Source of the DNA: Rhodospirillaceae bacterium
GTDB taxonomy: Bacteria > Pseudomonadota > Alphaproteobacteria > UBA8366
DNA length: 15,677 nt
Direction of reading: 5' to 3'
Assembly: GCA_002722095.1 (NCBI GenBank)
Contig: PBKG01000007.1
Coordinates: 101,005 to 116,681, forward strand
This document shows, piece by piece, positions 7,859 through 14,767 of the stretch; position 1 is the stretch's first letter; each line of letters begins with the position of its first letter. The notes beneath the pieces are model-generated. The model was given only the letters and a program-made list of their open reading frames with translations. It had not been told where the DNA came from and did no database searches. A program made the position numbers and the translations under genes.

Positions 7859-9468
7859 AATTCGGCGCGATCGCCATTTCAGAAGCCGCCGGCGCCATTC
7901 TCGCTCACAGCCTCCGCCAAAGCGGTCTATCTTTAAAAAAAGGCCGTGTCCTCACCGAATCCGACATTGATGCCTTGGCCGAAGCCGGCATCGACTCGGT
8001 GGTTGCGGCCTGTATGGAAGACGGTGACATCAGCGAAGACAAGGCTGCGAGCCGCATCGCGGAAGCCCTGACCGGCGCGGGAATTTCGGCGGCTGAAGCC
8101 TTTACAGGCCGAGTGAATTTGATCGCCAATGCTGACGGATTAGTTACGTTTGACGCGCACGCGATCGAGAAGGTCAATCTGGTCGACGAAGCGGTGACAG
8201 TGGCGACAGCACCCCCATTCGAACGCGCGTCCGAAAATCAAATCGTTGCAACGATCAAGATCATCCCATACGCGGTACCGGGCAAAATCATCGACAAATG
8301 CATAAATGCGGCAAAGAAGGCTAACGCCGATATCTCTCTTGTTACGTTTAGGGCAAAAAAAATCGCTCTGGCCCAGACTACGCTCGGCACAATAAAAGAA
8401 AGCGTGCTCGCCAAGACCGCAGAGATTACCCAAACTCGCGTACAAGGATTGGGTTCAACACTGCTCTATGACGAACGTCTCGCACATACGGAAAGTGACG
8501 TCGCTGTCGCGGTTAAGAAAGCGGCCAAGGAAGGCGCGGATATCTTTTTGATCGCAGGCGCGTCGGCAATTACCGACCGCCGTGACGTGATTCCTGCTGG
8601 AATTGTCGAAGCCGGCGGAGAGGTCGTCCATTGCGGTATGCCGGTGGATCCGGGCAACTTGCTGCTGGTTGGAAATTTTGACGGGATGGCAGTGATCGGC
8701 CTGCCCGGTTGCGCCCGCTCGCCAAAATTTAATGGGATAGATTTGGTATTGCGTCGACTTGCTGCCGATTTGCCGGTGACGTCGGAAGACATTATGGCGC
8801 TTGGCGTCGGAGGGTTGCTGAAAGAAATTGCGGACCGCCCCTCGCCCCGAAGCGCCGCGAAAGAGACGCTCCCCAGCGCACCTAGAATTGCGGGATTGAT
8901 CCTCGCCGCTGGCCAATCGCGGCGTATGGGAAGCGTTAACAAACTGCTGGCCGAAGTAGATGGCGAGCCGATGGTGCGCCGGGCGGCCGCTATCGTCACC
9001 GCATCGCAAGCGGCACCTGTCATCACGGTCACCGGCCACGAATCCGAAAAGGTCGCTGAAGCGCTCAAGGATTTCGACCTAACCTTGGTCCACAATCCGG
9101 CCTACGCAGATGGTATTAGTGGCTCTCTGCAGCGCGGGCTTGCAGCCATGCCGACCGATATCGATGGCGTGGTCGTTTGTCTCGGCGACATGCCAAGGGT
9201 AAGTGAGCATGTTATCGACAAACTGGTCGCCGCATTTAGTCCTACGGAGCAGCGCGAGATCTGCGTTCCCACCTGGCAAGGAAAACGCGGCAACCCGGTC
9301 CTCTTGGGACGCCGGTTCTTCTCCGAAATCAACGATATTTCCGGCGATGTCGGCGCCCGCGGATTGCTCGGTGCCTATCCGGAGTTGATTTGCGAAGTCG
9401 AGATGGAAAACGATTCGATATTGCTAGATATCGATACGCCCGAGGCACTCGAAAAAGCCAACGCCTAG
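7855..9468 (+). CDS. Molybdopterin-binding domain / MocA-like NTP transferase fusion protein
   Basis: This 537-residue two-domain protein is for molybdenum cofactor finishing. The N-terminal part (about 1-330) holds a MoCF/MoaB-Mog-like molybdopterin-binding domain, with GASAITDRRDVIPAGI at residues 235-250 as the binding loop. The C-terminal part (about 343-537) is a MobA/MocA-like nucleotidyltransferase. Its signature is LILAAGQSRRMG (348-359) with Lys363, the metal-binding LGDMP (443-447), GNPVLL (479-484) and SGDVGARGLL (496-505). MocA enzymes make molybdopterin cytosine dinucleotide, the cofactor form used by xanthine dehydrogenase-family enzymes, so the gene fits the locus well. CTP against GTP specificity is inferred from context only. 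The start ATG 7855 overlaps the previous stop (ATGA). The stop TAG lies in a CTAG shared with the opposing gene. Confidence 0.9.
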   Translation: MKFGAIAISEAAGAILAHSLRQSGLSLKKGRVLTESDIDALAEAGIDSVVAACMEDGDISEDKAASRIAEALTGAGISAAEAFTGRVNLIANADGLVTFDAHAIEKVNLVDEAVTVATAPPFERASENQIVATIKIIPYAVPGKIIDKCINAAKKANADISLVTFRAKKIALAQTTLGTIKESVLAKTAEITQTRVQGLGSTLLYDERLAHTESDVAVAVKKAAKEGADIFLIAGASAITDRRDVIPAGIVEAGGEVVHCGMPVDPGNLLLVGNFDGMAVIGLPGCARSPKFNGIDLVLRRLAADLPVTSEDIMALGVGGLLKEIADRPSPRSAAKETLPSAPRIAGLILAAGQSRRMGSVNKLLAEVDGEPMVRRAAAIVTASQAAPVITVTGHESEKVAEALKDFDLTLVHNPAYADGISGSLQRGLAAMPTDIDGVVVCLGDMPRVSEHVIDKLVAAFSPTEQREICVPTWQGKRGNPVLLGRRFFSEINDISGDVGARGLLGAYPELICEVEMENDSILLDIDTPEALEKANA

Positions 9469-10286
9469 CCTCGGCATTTTTGCTCGATATAGGCGATCAC
9501 GCGATTAGCAACTCCGTAGTCGTAAAGGTTATTGTGGCCTGCCCCATCGACGACAAGTAATTGGGGCTTTTCCGGCGCGGCGGCGGCGAGCGCTTCAGCA
9601 AACTTTAGCGGTACGATTCGATCCCGGCGCCCATGAATCATTAAAATTGGAATTTGGAGTTGGGAAATGCTGCTGGCGGAATCGTAGCGGTCCCGGATGA
9701 GCCACCGGGCGGGCAAATATGGATAATGGTGCTGCGCCACCGCGGACATACTGTCGAAAGCGGCTTCGAGCAAAAGACAGGCAGCTTCTTTACGTCCACC
9801 GGCCCGGGCGGTTGCGATGGCCACAGCCGTACCAAGTGATTCGCCATAAAGGGCGATCCGTTCTCTCGGAATTTTACGAGCCCTCAAAAACTCCAATGCT
9901 GCCCGGCCGTCGCGATAGAGCCCTTCCTGGCTGGGTGAACCGCCGGTTTTGGCGTTGTATCGGTAGGTTACAAGTAAAACACCGTAACCACGCTTTAGAT
10001 AGGGCGTAATCTTGTCCGCTCTATAGCCGATATGCCCCGCATTACCGTGGAAATAGGCGATTACCGGAGAATCCGGCGTCTTCGGTTGCCGCCACCAGGC
10101 AAAAAGCTCTAAACCATCCTCAGTGGGAACTCGCACTGCTTCGACGTCGATCAGCGCATAAGCCGACGGCTGAGGCACCGATTGATCGGTGTGATACATG
10201 AGACCTCGTTGGAAAACGAACATCAAAACGCCAAAGCCCAAGTAAAACGCGGCAATCCAGAGGAAAAATGTCGTCAACGTCCGCAT
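9465..10286 (-). CDS. Membrane-anchored alpha/beta hydrolase
   Basis: This is a 273-residue serine hydrolase with an N-terminal hydrophobic anchor (about residues 6-25) that probably keeps the catalytic domain at the inner membrane, facing the periplasm. The fold shows the oxyanion segment YFHGNAGH (78-85), nucleophile Ser150 in GESLG, Asp222 in HGRRDRIVP and His251 in GAGHNN, a complete triad. This pattern (HGNAGH, RYNAKTGGSPSQEG) is that of the YfhR/Bem46-like hydrolases, whose substrates are mostly unknown. The start ATG (10284-10286) has no strong ribosome site. It is convergent with the Mo operon, sharing CTAG as the stop of both genes. It is divergent from the gene at 10624 across an AT-rich spacer. 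The family is sure; the substrate is unknown. Confidence 0.88.
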   Translation of the reverse strand: MRTLTTFFLWIAAFYLGFGVLMFVFQRGLMYHTDQSVPQPSAYALIDVEAVRVPTEDGLELFAWWRQPKTPDSPVIAYFHGNAGHIGYRADKITPYLKRGYGVLLVTYRYNAKTGGSPSQEGLYRDGRAALEFLRARKIPRERIALYGESLGTAVAIATARAGGRKEAACLLLEAAFDSMSAVAQHHYPYLPARWLIRDRYDSASSISQLQIPILMIHGRRDRIVPLKFAEALAAAAPEKPQLLVVDGAGHNNLYDYGVANRVIAYIEQKCRG

Positions 10287-10570
10287 CCCATGCCGCTTTC
10301 AGGTGAAAATAGCTGCAAATCTCTCGAATCTCGCCACAATTGGCGCGTTAACCTATTTGATCCGCATGAAATTAATCCGTCAACGGAAACGCACCTTGCT
10401 CAAATCGAAACGAATAACGATGAGATTTCGAATTCGACTAATGCCCAATCTTCTTTTCTTTTCAAAATATTTAACAAAAACAGTAAAAATTATTTTCTTG
10501 GAATAAAACTCAAGTTATGGTCTAAGATATATAAAATGAAACTAGGCTTGTTATATAATGGAGGCTGACT
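10287..10570. other. Intergenic spacer with an AT-rich core
   Basis: No supported gene lies between the divergent hydrolase and the next + strand ORF. From 10461 to 10560 only 21 of 100 bases are G or C, far below the flanking genes. The right edge carries candidate promoter elements. Open frames crossing this stretch (for example 10182-10568 on +) have low-complexity Asn/Lys-rich translations that reflect base composition. Confidence 0.6.
10554..10559 (+). promoter_or_regulatory. Candidate -10 element (TATAAT)
   Basis: This is a perfect TATAAT at the end of the AT-rich spacer. No good -35 box lies 16-18 bases upstream. If it is used, transcription would start near 10566, leaving the GGAGG at 10560-10564 outside the transcript. 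It would then serve the gene at 10624 with a leader of about 58 bases. A second, weaker pair is TTGGAA (10498-10503) and TAAGAT (10523-10528), spaced 19. That pair would place the GGAGG in the transcript. Confidence 0.35.
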
Positions 10571-10627
10571 ATGGGAAGTAGTCTGCCTTGTATTGGACTT
10601 AAGGAGCCGCGCAGGCAAATTCGATGA
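10571..10627 (+). CDS. Possible 18-codon leader ORF overlapping the next gene
   Basis: A short ORF, MGSSLPCIGLKEPRRQIR, starts at ATG 10571. It is preceded by a clean GGAGG (10560-10564) with six bases of spacing, a better ribosome site than the gene downstream has. Its stop TGA (10625-10627) overlaps the ATG of the next gene in ATGA (10624-10627), the arrangement of translational coupling. No family is recognised. It could be a leader peptide, or a chance ORF. Low certainty. Confidence 0.3.
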   Translation: MGSSLPCIGLKEPRRQIR

Positions 10628-11037
10628 CGGATCTTTCCCGCGATGAATTAAGGGCTCATCTGTCTTCCGTGGAGGCGCAGGTGCGAGCCGCGTTACGTAT
10701 TGTGGCCGCGGAATCCAAGTCTATGCAGCAAGCACACAGCGCCCTGCGCGCCGACCTTTCCGCAGCACTTATTCGTCTACAATCTGATCTCAGCACCAGT
10801 GCCAGTCGAAGCGAAGGCAAACTCGATCGCATTATGGGCAGCGTAACTTCGCTTGCAGCTCACCGCCGCTTAACGACATCGGTCATTACAGTGGTGGTTA
10901 TGTTGGTGGGCATCACCATCGGTCTTTTGATCGGCGGCAGCGGCTTCTTAGCCAGCGGCTCATTTTCGAAACAGGGGTCGATTAGCGTACCGGTGCAAAT
11001 CGATCCCAATCCTGGCGTCATCCGTCCACCACGCTAA
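10624..11037 (+). CDS. Hypothetical coiled-coil protein with one membrane segment
   Basis: I do not recognise a family in this 137-residue protein. Residues about 5-75 are charged and heptad-like with high Ala/Leu/Ser content, a likely coiled coil. A single hydrophobic segment follows (about 83-108, TSVITVVVMLVGITIGLLIGG). After it comes a short Ser/Gly-rich and Pro-rich tail ending PGVIRPPR. The expected layout is a cytoplasmic coiled coil with a short periplasmic end. The ribosome site is weak (AGG at 10613-10615). An overlapping mini-ORF just upstream has a strong site and may drive translation. The next gene begins 15 bases after the stop on the same strand, so the two may be co-transcribed. 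Codon use and hydrophobic pattern support a real gene; the function is unknown. Confidence 0.7.
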   Translation: MTDLSRDELRAHLSSVEAQVRAALRIVAAESKSMQQAHSALRADLSAALIRLQSDLSTSASRSEGKLDRIMGSVTSLAAHRRLTTSVITVVVMLVGITIGLLIGGSGFLASGSFSKQGSISVPVQIDPNPGVIRPPR

Positions 11038-11051
11038 CCGTTCCGAGACAT

Positions 11052-12041
11052 TTGTTCATCCGCGCGGTCATCCAATGGATTTTGGCCGGTCTTTGCCTGC
11101 CGATGTCCATGGCATTGGCCCTGCCCCTCGAGGTAACCGCACTCAGCGAAGAAGAAGCTACCGCGACAACGAACGCGAGCGGTCCGCTCGAATGGCGCGC
11201 GGGCTTTATCCTGTCGAGCAAAGACCCACGTTTCGGGGGCATTTCTTCGATACAAATCACGGCTGACGGAAAATCTCTCTGGGCGATTGGCGATCGCGGG
11301 ACTTGGATGCGATTTTCGCTCGAGCATTCACGAGGCATTTTGCGGAATGTGAGCCTCGAACATATCGGGCTGCTATCCATGCTCGCCAACGAACAACGCA
11401 AAGATTTCACTGTCGACGCTGAATCATCAGATTTTCTTGATCACAAAACACTGCTTGTTGGCTTCGAACGCATAAACCGATTGCTTGCCTATAAATTTAC
11501 GAACCACGGCATTGCAGGATTTCCGAAACTCTACAAAGGTCCACCTGGACTGAAGACCGCACCACGCCTTGGAGGACCGGAATCTTTAGCCAAGTTATGC
11601 GATGGGCGACTGTTTATCCTCACCGAAAAAGGCGAATTTGAAGGCGGTGCACGGATAGGATGGCTTGGAACAGAGAAACGCTGGACCGCATTTGGATATC
11701 GACCTCGGAAGGGTTACCATCCGACTGGCGTAACCGTGCTGCCCGATTGTCGCCTCATGTTAACGGAAAGGCGATTTAGATTTGCTCACTATTCCTGGCG
11801 GATTGCGCTGCTTAATCCGGCTAATCTTCGACCTGATAGCGTTATAACCGGACGTCGGGTCGCGCTCTTCCAGCACCCTGCTGTGACTGACAACTTTGAG
11901 GCTATCGCCGCACGCCGAGGCAGCAACGGCGAAACGCTGGTCTACGTGATGTCAGATGATAATTTTTCGATATTTCAGCAGACATATCTGCTGCAATTCG
12001 CCTTAAAGGCTTCGGATCAAAATCCGCTGACCCGGCAGTAG
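11052..12041 (+). CDS. Secreted phytase-like/esterase-like beta-propeller protein
   Basis: This 329-residue protein matches the 'esterase-like activity of phytase' family. The sequence suggests a beta-propeller: repeated strands, an early GGISSIQITADGKSLWAIGDRG (about residues 63-84, in pieces), and the typical end TDNFEAIAARR ... VYVMSDDNFSIFQQTYLLQF. Family members are exported and poorly characterised; phytase or esterase activity is not proven for most. A signal peptide is present with a hydrophobic core at about residues 5-22 and a probable cut after ALA (about 24). The start is set at TTG 11052 because it keeps the whole signal peptide. The next in-frame ATG (11103) would cut into it. 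No strong ribosome site is visible, so coupling to the upstream gene is possible. The 3' end overlaps the convergent SPOR gene by 25 bases. Confidence 0.82.
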   Translation: MFIRAVIQWILAGLCLPMSMALALPLEVTALSEEEATATTNASGPLEWRAGFILSSKDPRFGGISSIQITADGKSLWAIGDRGTWMRFSLEHSRGILRNVSLEHIGLLSMLANEQRKDFTVDAESSDFLDHKTLLVGFERINRLLAYKFTNHGIAGFPKLYKGPPGLKTAPRLGGPESLAKLCDGRLFILTEKGEFEGGARIGWLGTEKRWTAFGYRPRKGYHPTGVTVLPDCRLMLTERRFRFAHYSWRIALLNPANLRPDSVITGRRVALFQHPAVTDNFEAIAARRGSNGETLVYVMSDDNFSIFQQTYLLQFALKASDQNPLTRQ

Positions 12042-12472
12042 GTCCCCCGAGCCTTTAATGTGCGACAAAGCGCGGAGGCGGCATCGCGGCTTGGCAACGG
12101 CTGAGCCCGTAGGCGATAGAAAATTCCACGCCCATCGACATTTACTTTTTGGAAATCCGGCTTCAACAAGCCCAAAAGGTCAGGATAGCGGCTCACCAGT
12201 TGACGCCAGCCGCGTTCCGCATTGGCACGGTTGCTGTAGGACGCGAGATGGACAGCTATTGGCCAACCGGGCCGGCCACGCCCTACACCGCCTTTATTTT
12301 CGGACTCTTGCATTTTTGGTCTAGATGGAATCCGTATATTGGCAGTTATCGGGCGGTTTTGAGTTTCGGCTCGGGCCACTGCGGGACTTGCCTGCAATGG
12401 AGTCTTTTTAACGGGTGCGGTGGCGACCGCTCGAGGTGGCTTCGGGGTGACGGGTTTCGTCGATTTCACCAC
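12017..12472 (-). CDS. SPOR-domain protein (possibly the C-terminal part of the upstream TPR protein)
   Basis: This is a 151-residue frame from a GTG at 12472. The N-terminal part is a Pro/Lys/Ala-rich linker. The C-terminal part (about residues 70-150) is a SPOR domain: AVHLASYSNRANAERGWRQL, then LKPDFQKVNVDGRGIFYRLRAQPL, and CRTLKARGTYCRV at the end. SPOR domains bind peptidoglycan strands stripped of stem peptides, mainly at the division septum. No signal peptide or membrane anchor is present in this frame, which is odd for a domain that must work in the periplasm. The frame stays open upstream of the GTG to 12541, reading a similar Pro/Arg-rich linker (PPPRPRFKPDFSSRGAKAVV) and overlapping the end of the TPR gene. 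This suggests the real coding sequence is joined to that gene, and that the GTG start is artificial. Confidence 0.7.
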   Translation of the reverse strand: MVKSTKPVTPKPPRAVATAPVKKTPLQASPAVARAETQNRPITANIRIPSRPKMQESENKGGVGRGRPGWPIAVHLASYSNRANAERGWRQLVSRYPDLLGLLKPDFQKVNVDGRGIFYRLRAQPLPSRDAASALCRTLKARGTYCRVSGF

Positions 12473-12503
12473 GGCCTTGGCCCCGCGAGAGCTAAAATCT
12501 GGT

Positions 12504-13442
12504 TTAAAGCGCGGTCGCGGCGGGGGCGATTTGCACCGCCTTCATCAATAGCTGCATCGCCTCGGCGGGCTGGCCGAGCTTGAGCAGCACATGACCCAAA
12601 TTCTTAAGCGCAGTCAGGTCTTCAGGCGAATGGATAAGCGCCTGACGGATCATGACCGCCGCTTCGTCGTAGCGGGACATTTTTTCGTAAGTAGCGCCAA
12701 TATTGGTCAAACAGCGCGTATGCGCAGGATTGATATCGAGGCAGCGTTGGTAGGCCTGCAGAGTTTGGTCTAGTTGCTCGAGCCGGAAAAGACTGTTGCC
12801 GAATTTGTACCAGGCATCCGCCCAGCCCGGCGCGATCTCAACCGCCTTTTGGAAGTTTTCTGCCGCTTCCTTGTGTTTATTTTGATTGGCGAAACCGTCA
12901 CCGAGATTGCAATACGCCTCGGCGTAATCGGGCTTGACCTTGATCGCCTCGCTATAGGTGGTCATCGCCTCATCGCGTCGGCCGGCTCGGTACAGAACAT
13001 TCCCAAGATTGTTCAGGACTTCGGGGAATTCCGGACGGCATTCGAGCGCCTTACGATAAGCCTGTTCCGCACCGCCCAGATCGTTTCCGTCCGAAAGAGC
13101 AATCCCCAAGTTATTGTAGGCGTCGGCATAGTCGGGCTGGCGTTGGATCGCCTCTTTAAGCCGTTGGATCGATTCTCCGTAACGGCCAAGCAGTCGCAGC
13201 AGATAACCTTGGGTGTTGAGATAAACGGGATTCTCGGGCTGGGCTGCGGACGCACGTTCGGCAAAACTGAGTCCGGCAACATTATCTCCGACCCGATGCG
13301 CGATGACGCTCAGCAAATGACAAGCTTCGCTGTTTTTCTCGTCTTGTTCCAACAATTCCCGGCAAAGCCGTTCGGCACTGCCCAGGTCGCCGGCACGAAA
13401 CTTCTCGACCGCTGCGTCGAGTCCGCTTGTTTCTTCCGCCAT
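12504..13442 (-). CDS. Tetratricopeptide repeat protein
   Basis: This 312-residue protein is made almost entirely of about nine TPR units of 34 residues. Examples are ADAYNNLGIALSDGNDLGGAEQAYRKALECRP, shown in part as YNNLGIAL, LNNLGNVLYRAG and YCNLGDGF, each followed by A-x-x-x-Y/F-x-x-A-l-x-x-x-P. TPR arrays are protein-binding scaffolds. The specific partner is unknown and no enzymatic domain is attached. The start ATG at 13442 has GAGGGA (13451-13456, - strand) eight bases upstream. There is no signal peptide, so as read it is cytoplasmic. The frame ends abruptly after QIAPAATAL. A single-base change in the C5 run just before the stop (G5 at 12522-12526 on +) would instead continue into the SPOR frame, giving a protein of about 470 residues. 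The gene is divergent from the CoA-transferase gene. Confidence 0.85.
   Translation of the reverse strand: MAEETSGLDAAVEKFRAGDLGSAERLCRELLEQDEKNSEACHLLSVIAHRVGDNVAGLSFAERASAAQPENPVYLNTQGYLLRLLGRYGESIQRLKEAIQRQPDYADAYNNLGIALSDGNDLGGAEQAYRKALECRPEFPEVLNNLGNVLYRAGRRDEAMTTYSEAIKVKPDYAEAYCNLGDGFANQNKHKEAAENFQKAVEIAPGWADAWYKFGNSLFRLEQLDQTLQAYQRCLDINPAHTRCLTNIGATYEKMSRYDEAAVMIRQALIHSPEDLTALKNLGHVLLKLGQPAEAMQLLMKAVQIAPAATAL
12507..12541 (-). other. Overlap zone of the TPR and SPOR frames with a C5 run
   Basis: Between these positions both the TPR frame and the SPOR frame are open. The SPOR frame is closed further upstream by a TGA at 12542-12544, so any shift must occur here. The C5 run (G5 at 12522-12526 on +) is the only homopolymer of this length in the zone. 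Reading C4 would give QIAPPRPRFKPDFSSRG across the join, a smooth linker. Confidence 0.5.
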
Positions 13443-13610
13443 CTCGGAAATCCCTCAAACTCGGATTAAGCTATTCTCGATACAGGATAAAGCATATTGA
13501 CGCGATTGCCACTGTGCGCGGCATCACAAAGCTGCTCGGTTGACGAGGCCCCGCGCTTCTCGCTAAGTCGTATTCCACAAAATGCCGGAACGGCTTCCAA
13601 CAGGTTTAAA

Positions 13611-13618
13611 AGGGAGGA
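13611..13618 (+). promoter_or_regulatory. Strong ribosome binding site that fixes the GTG start at 13625
   Basis: AGGGAGGA lies six bases before GTG 13625. It supports the GTG as start of the CoA-transferase, which also has the expected short N-terminus before LDGIRVFELG. In the 182-base divergent spacer (13443-13624) I see a TTGACG (13497-13502) but no matching -10 box. Confidence 0.7.
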
Positions 13619-13624
13619 TTTCGC

Positions 13625-14767
13625 GTGACATCGTGTACGCCGCTCGACGGCATACGAGTGTTCGAACTCGGGGCCAGCGTTGCCGCGCCTTATGGTGCGT
13701 GGGTACTGGCGCAACTCGGAGCAGAGGTCATCAAGGTCGAAAAACCCGGCGACGGTGACGATGCCCGGCACTGGGGCCCACCGTTTTGGCATGGAACCGG
13801 CGCCATGTTCCATGCGCTCAATCGAGACAAGAAATCGATAACGGTAAACCTTCGCGACGACGCGGAACTTGCCCGCTTGCGCAAATTGATCCTCAAAACC
13901 GGCGACGTGGTGATCCAAAACATGCGTCCCGGCAAAGCCAACGAAATGGGTCTCGGACCGGACGAGCTAACGGCGGAAAAACCTGAATTAATCTACGCCA
14001 ATTTTGGTGCCTTCGGGAGCACCGGCCCCTATAGCGATCGGCCAGGCTATGACCCGTTGATGCAGGCCTTCGGCGGCCTAATGAGCGTGACCGGCGAAGA
14101 AGGACGACCGCCAGTGCGTGTCGGCACCTCGATAATCGATATGGGGACCGGCATGTGGTCGGTAATCGGTATTACCGCTGCCCTTCGCGAGCGAGAAATT
14201 ACCGGCAAGGGCGGTGTTGTCGACCTTTCGCTCTACGAAACCTCGATTGCCTGGATGACCAGCCATACCGCCGCCTACCATGCGGGCGGCTCAATGCCGA
14301 GCCGTTTCGGGTCCGGAATGCGAAGCATCGTGCCCTATCAGGCGTATGAGTGCAGCGACGGATTCCTGGTGATAGCGGGTGCGAACAACAGCTTGTTCGA
14401 GAAAATTTCCGCTGCACTTGGTCACCCCGAATGGCCCGAAGACGAGCGCTTCAAAACCAATCCGGACCGGGTCCAGAACCGCGACGCGATCAACGATAAA
14501 ATCACCGAGACGTTGAAAACCGAGCCGCGCTCCCATTGGCAGAAAGCACTGGACGATGTCGGCGTTCCGAATGCACCGATCCAAAACACCGGTGAAATGG
14601 ACGAACACCCGCAAACCAAAGCGCTGGAGATCATCCAGGAATCGCCGGACGGTTCCGTGAAGATTACCGGCACACCGATTTCCTTCGACGGCACCCGCCC
14701 GCCCTTCCGCGACCGCGCACCCGAAATCGGACAGCACAACGACGAAATTTTCGGAGAATTGGATTAA
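13625..14767 (+). CDS. CaiB/BaiF (class III) CoA-transferase
   Basis: This 380-residue enzyme moves CoA from an acyl-CoA to a free organic acid in the cytoplasm. The N-terminal signature LDGIRVFELGASVAAPYGAW (about residues 7-26) and GAEVIKVEKPGDGDDAR (about 33-49) are typical of the family. The catalytic Asp is Asp143 in RPGYDPLMQAFGG, equivalent to the Asp that forms the acyl-anhydride in formyl-CoA transferase. The second domain runs to about residue 330 with GMRSIVPYQAYECSDGFLVI. Length fits the usual 380-410. Substrate specificity cannot be read from the sequence. The start is GTG 13625 with a strong ribosome site. The stop TAA (14765-14767) touches the ATG of the enoyl-CoA hydratase, so the two form an operon and probably act in sequence: activate an acid as its CoA ester, then hydrate it. 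Confidence 0.93.
   Translation: MTSCTPLDGIRVFELGASVAAPYGAWVLAQLGAEVIKVEKPGDGDDARHWGPPFWHGTGAMFHALNRDKKSITVNLRDDAELARLRKLILKTGDVVIQNMRPGKANEMGLGPDELTAEKPELIYANFGAFGSTGPYSDRPGYDPLMQAFGGLMSVTGEEGRPPVRVGTSIIDMGTGMWSVIGITAALREREITGKGGVVDLSLYETSIAWMTSHTAAYHAGGSMPSRFGSGMRSIVPYQAYECSDGFLVIAGANNSLFEKISAALGHPEWPEDERFKTNPDRVQNRDAINDKITETLKTEPRSHWQKALDDVGVPNAPIQNTGEMDEHPQTKALEIIQESPDGSVKITGTPISFDGTRPPFRDRAPEIGQHNDEIFGELD

Noticed and set aside
8455..9095. Two open frames of about 200 codons on the - strand
   Set aside because: Both lie opposite the MocA-like gene, whose motifs are clear, and have low-quality composition.
10182..10568. 128-codon + strand frame across the AT-rich spacer
   Set aside because: It begins inside the antisense of the hydrolase. 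The Asn/Lys/Ser-rich translation follows base composition, with no ribosome site or family match.
12149..12583. 144-codon + strand frame
   Set aside because: It is antisense to the SPOR frame and the TPR end, Trp/Arg-rich, with no recognisable features.
12774..13469. 231-codon + strand frame
   Set aside because: It is antisense to the TPR gene. Long antisense frames are common opposite repetitive TPR codons, and the TPR repeats are unmistakable.
13497..13525. Sigma70-type promoter at TTGACG in the divergent spacer
   Set aside because: The -35-like box is good but no acceptable -10 box lies at 16-18 bases.
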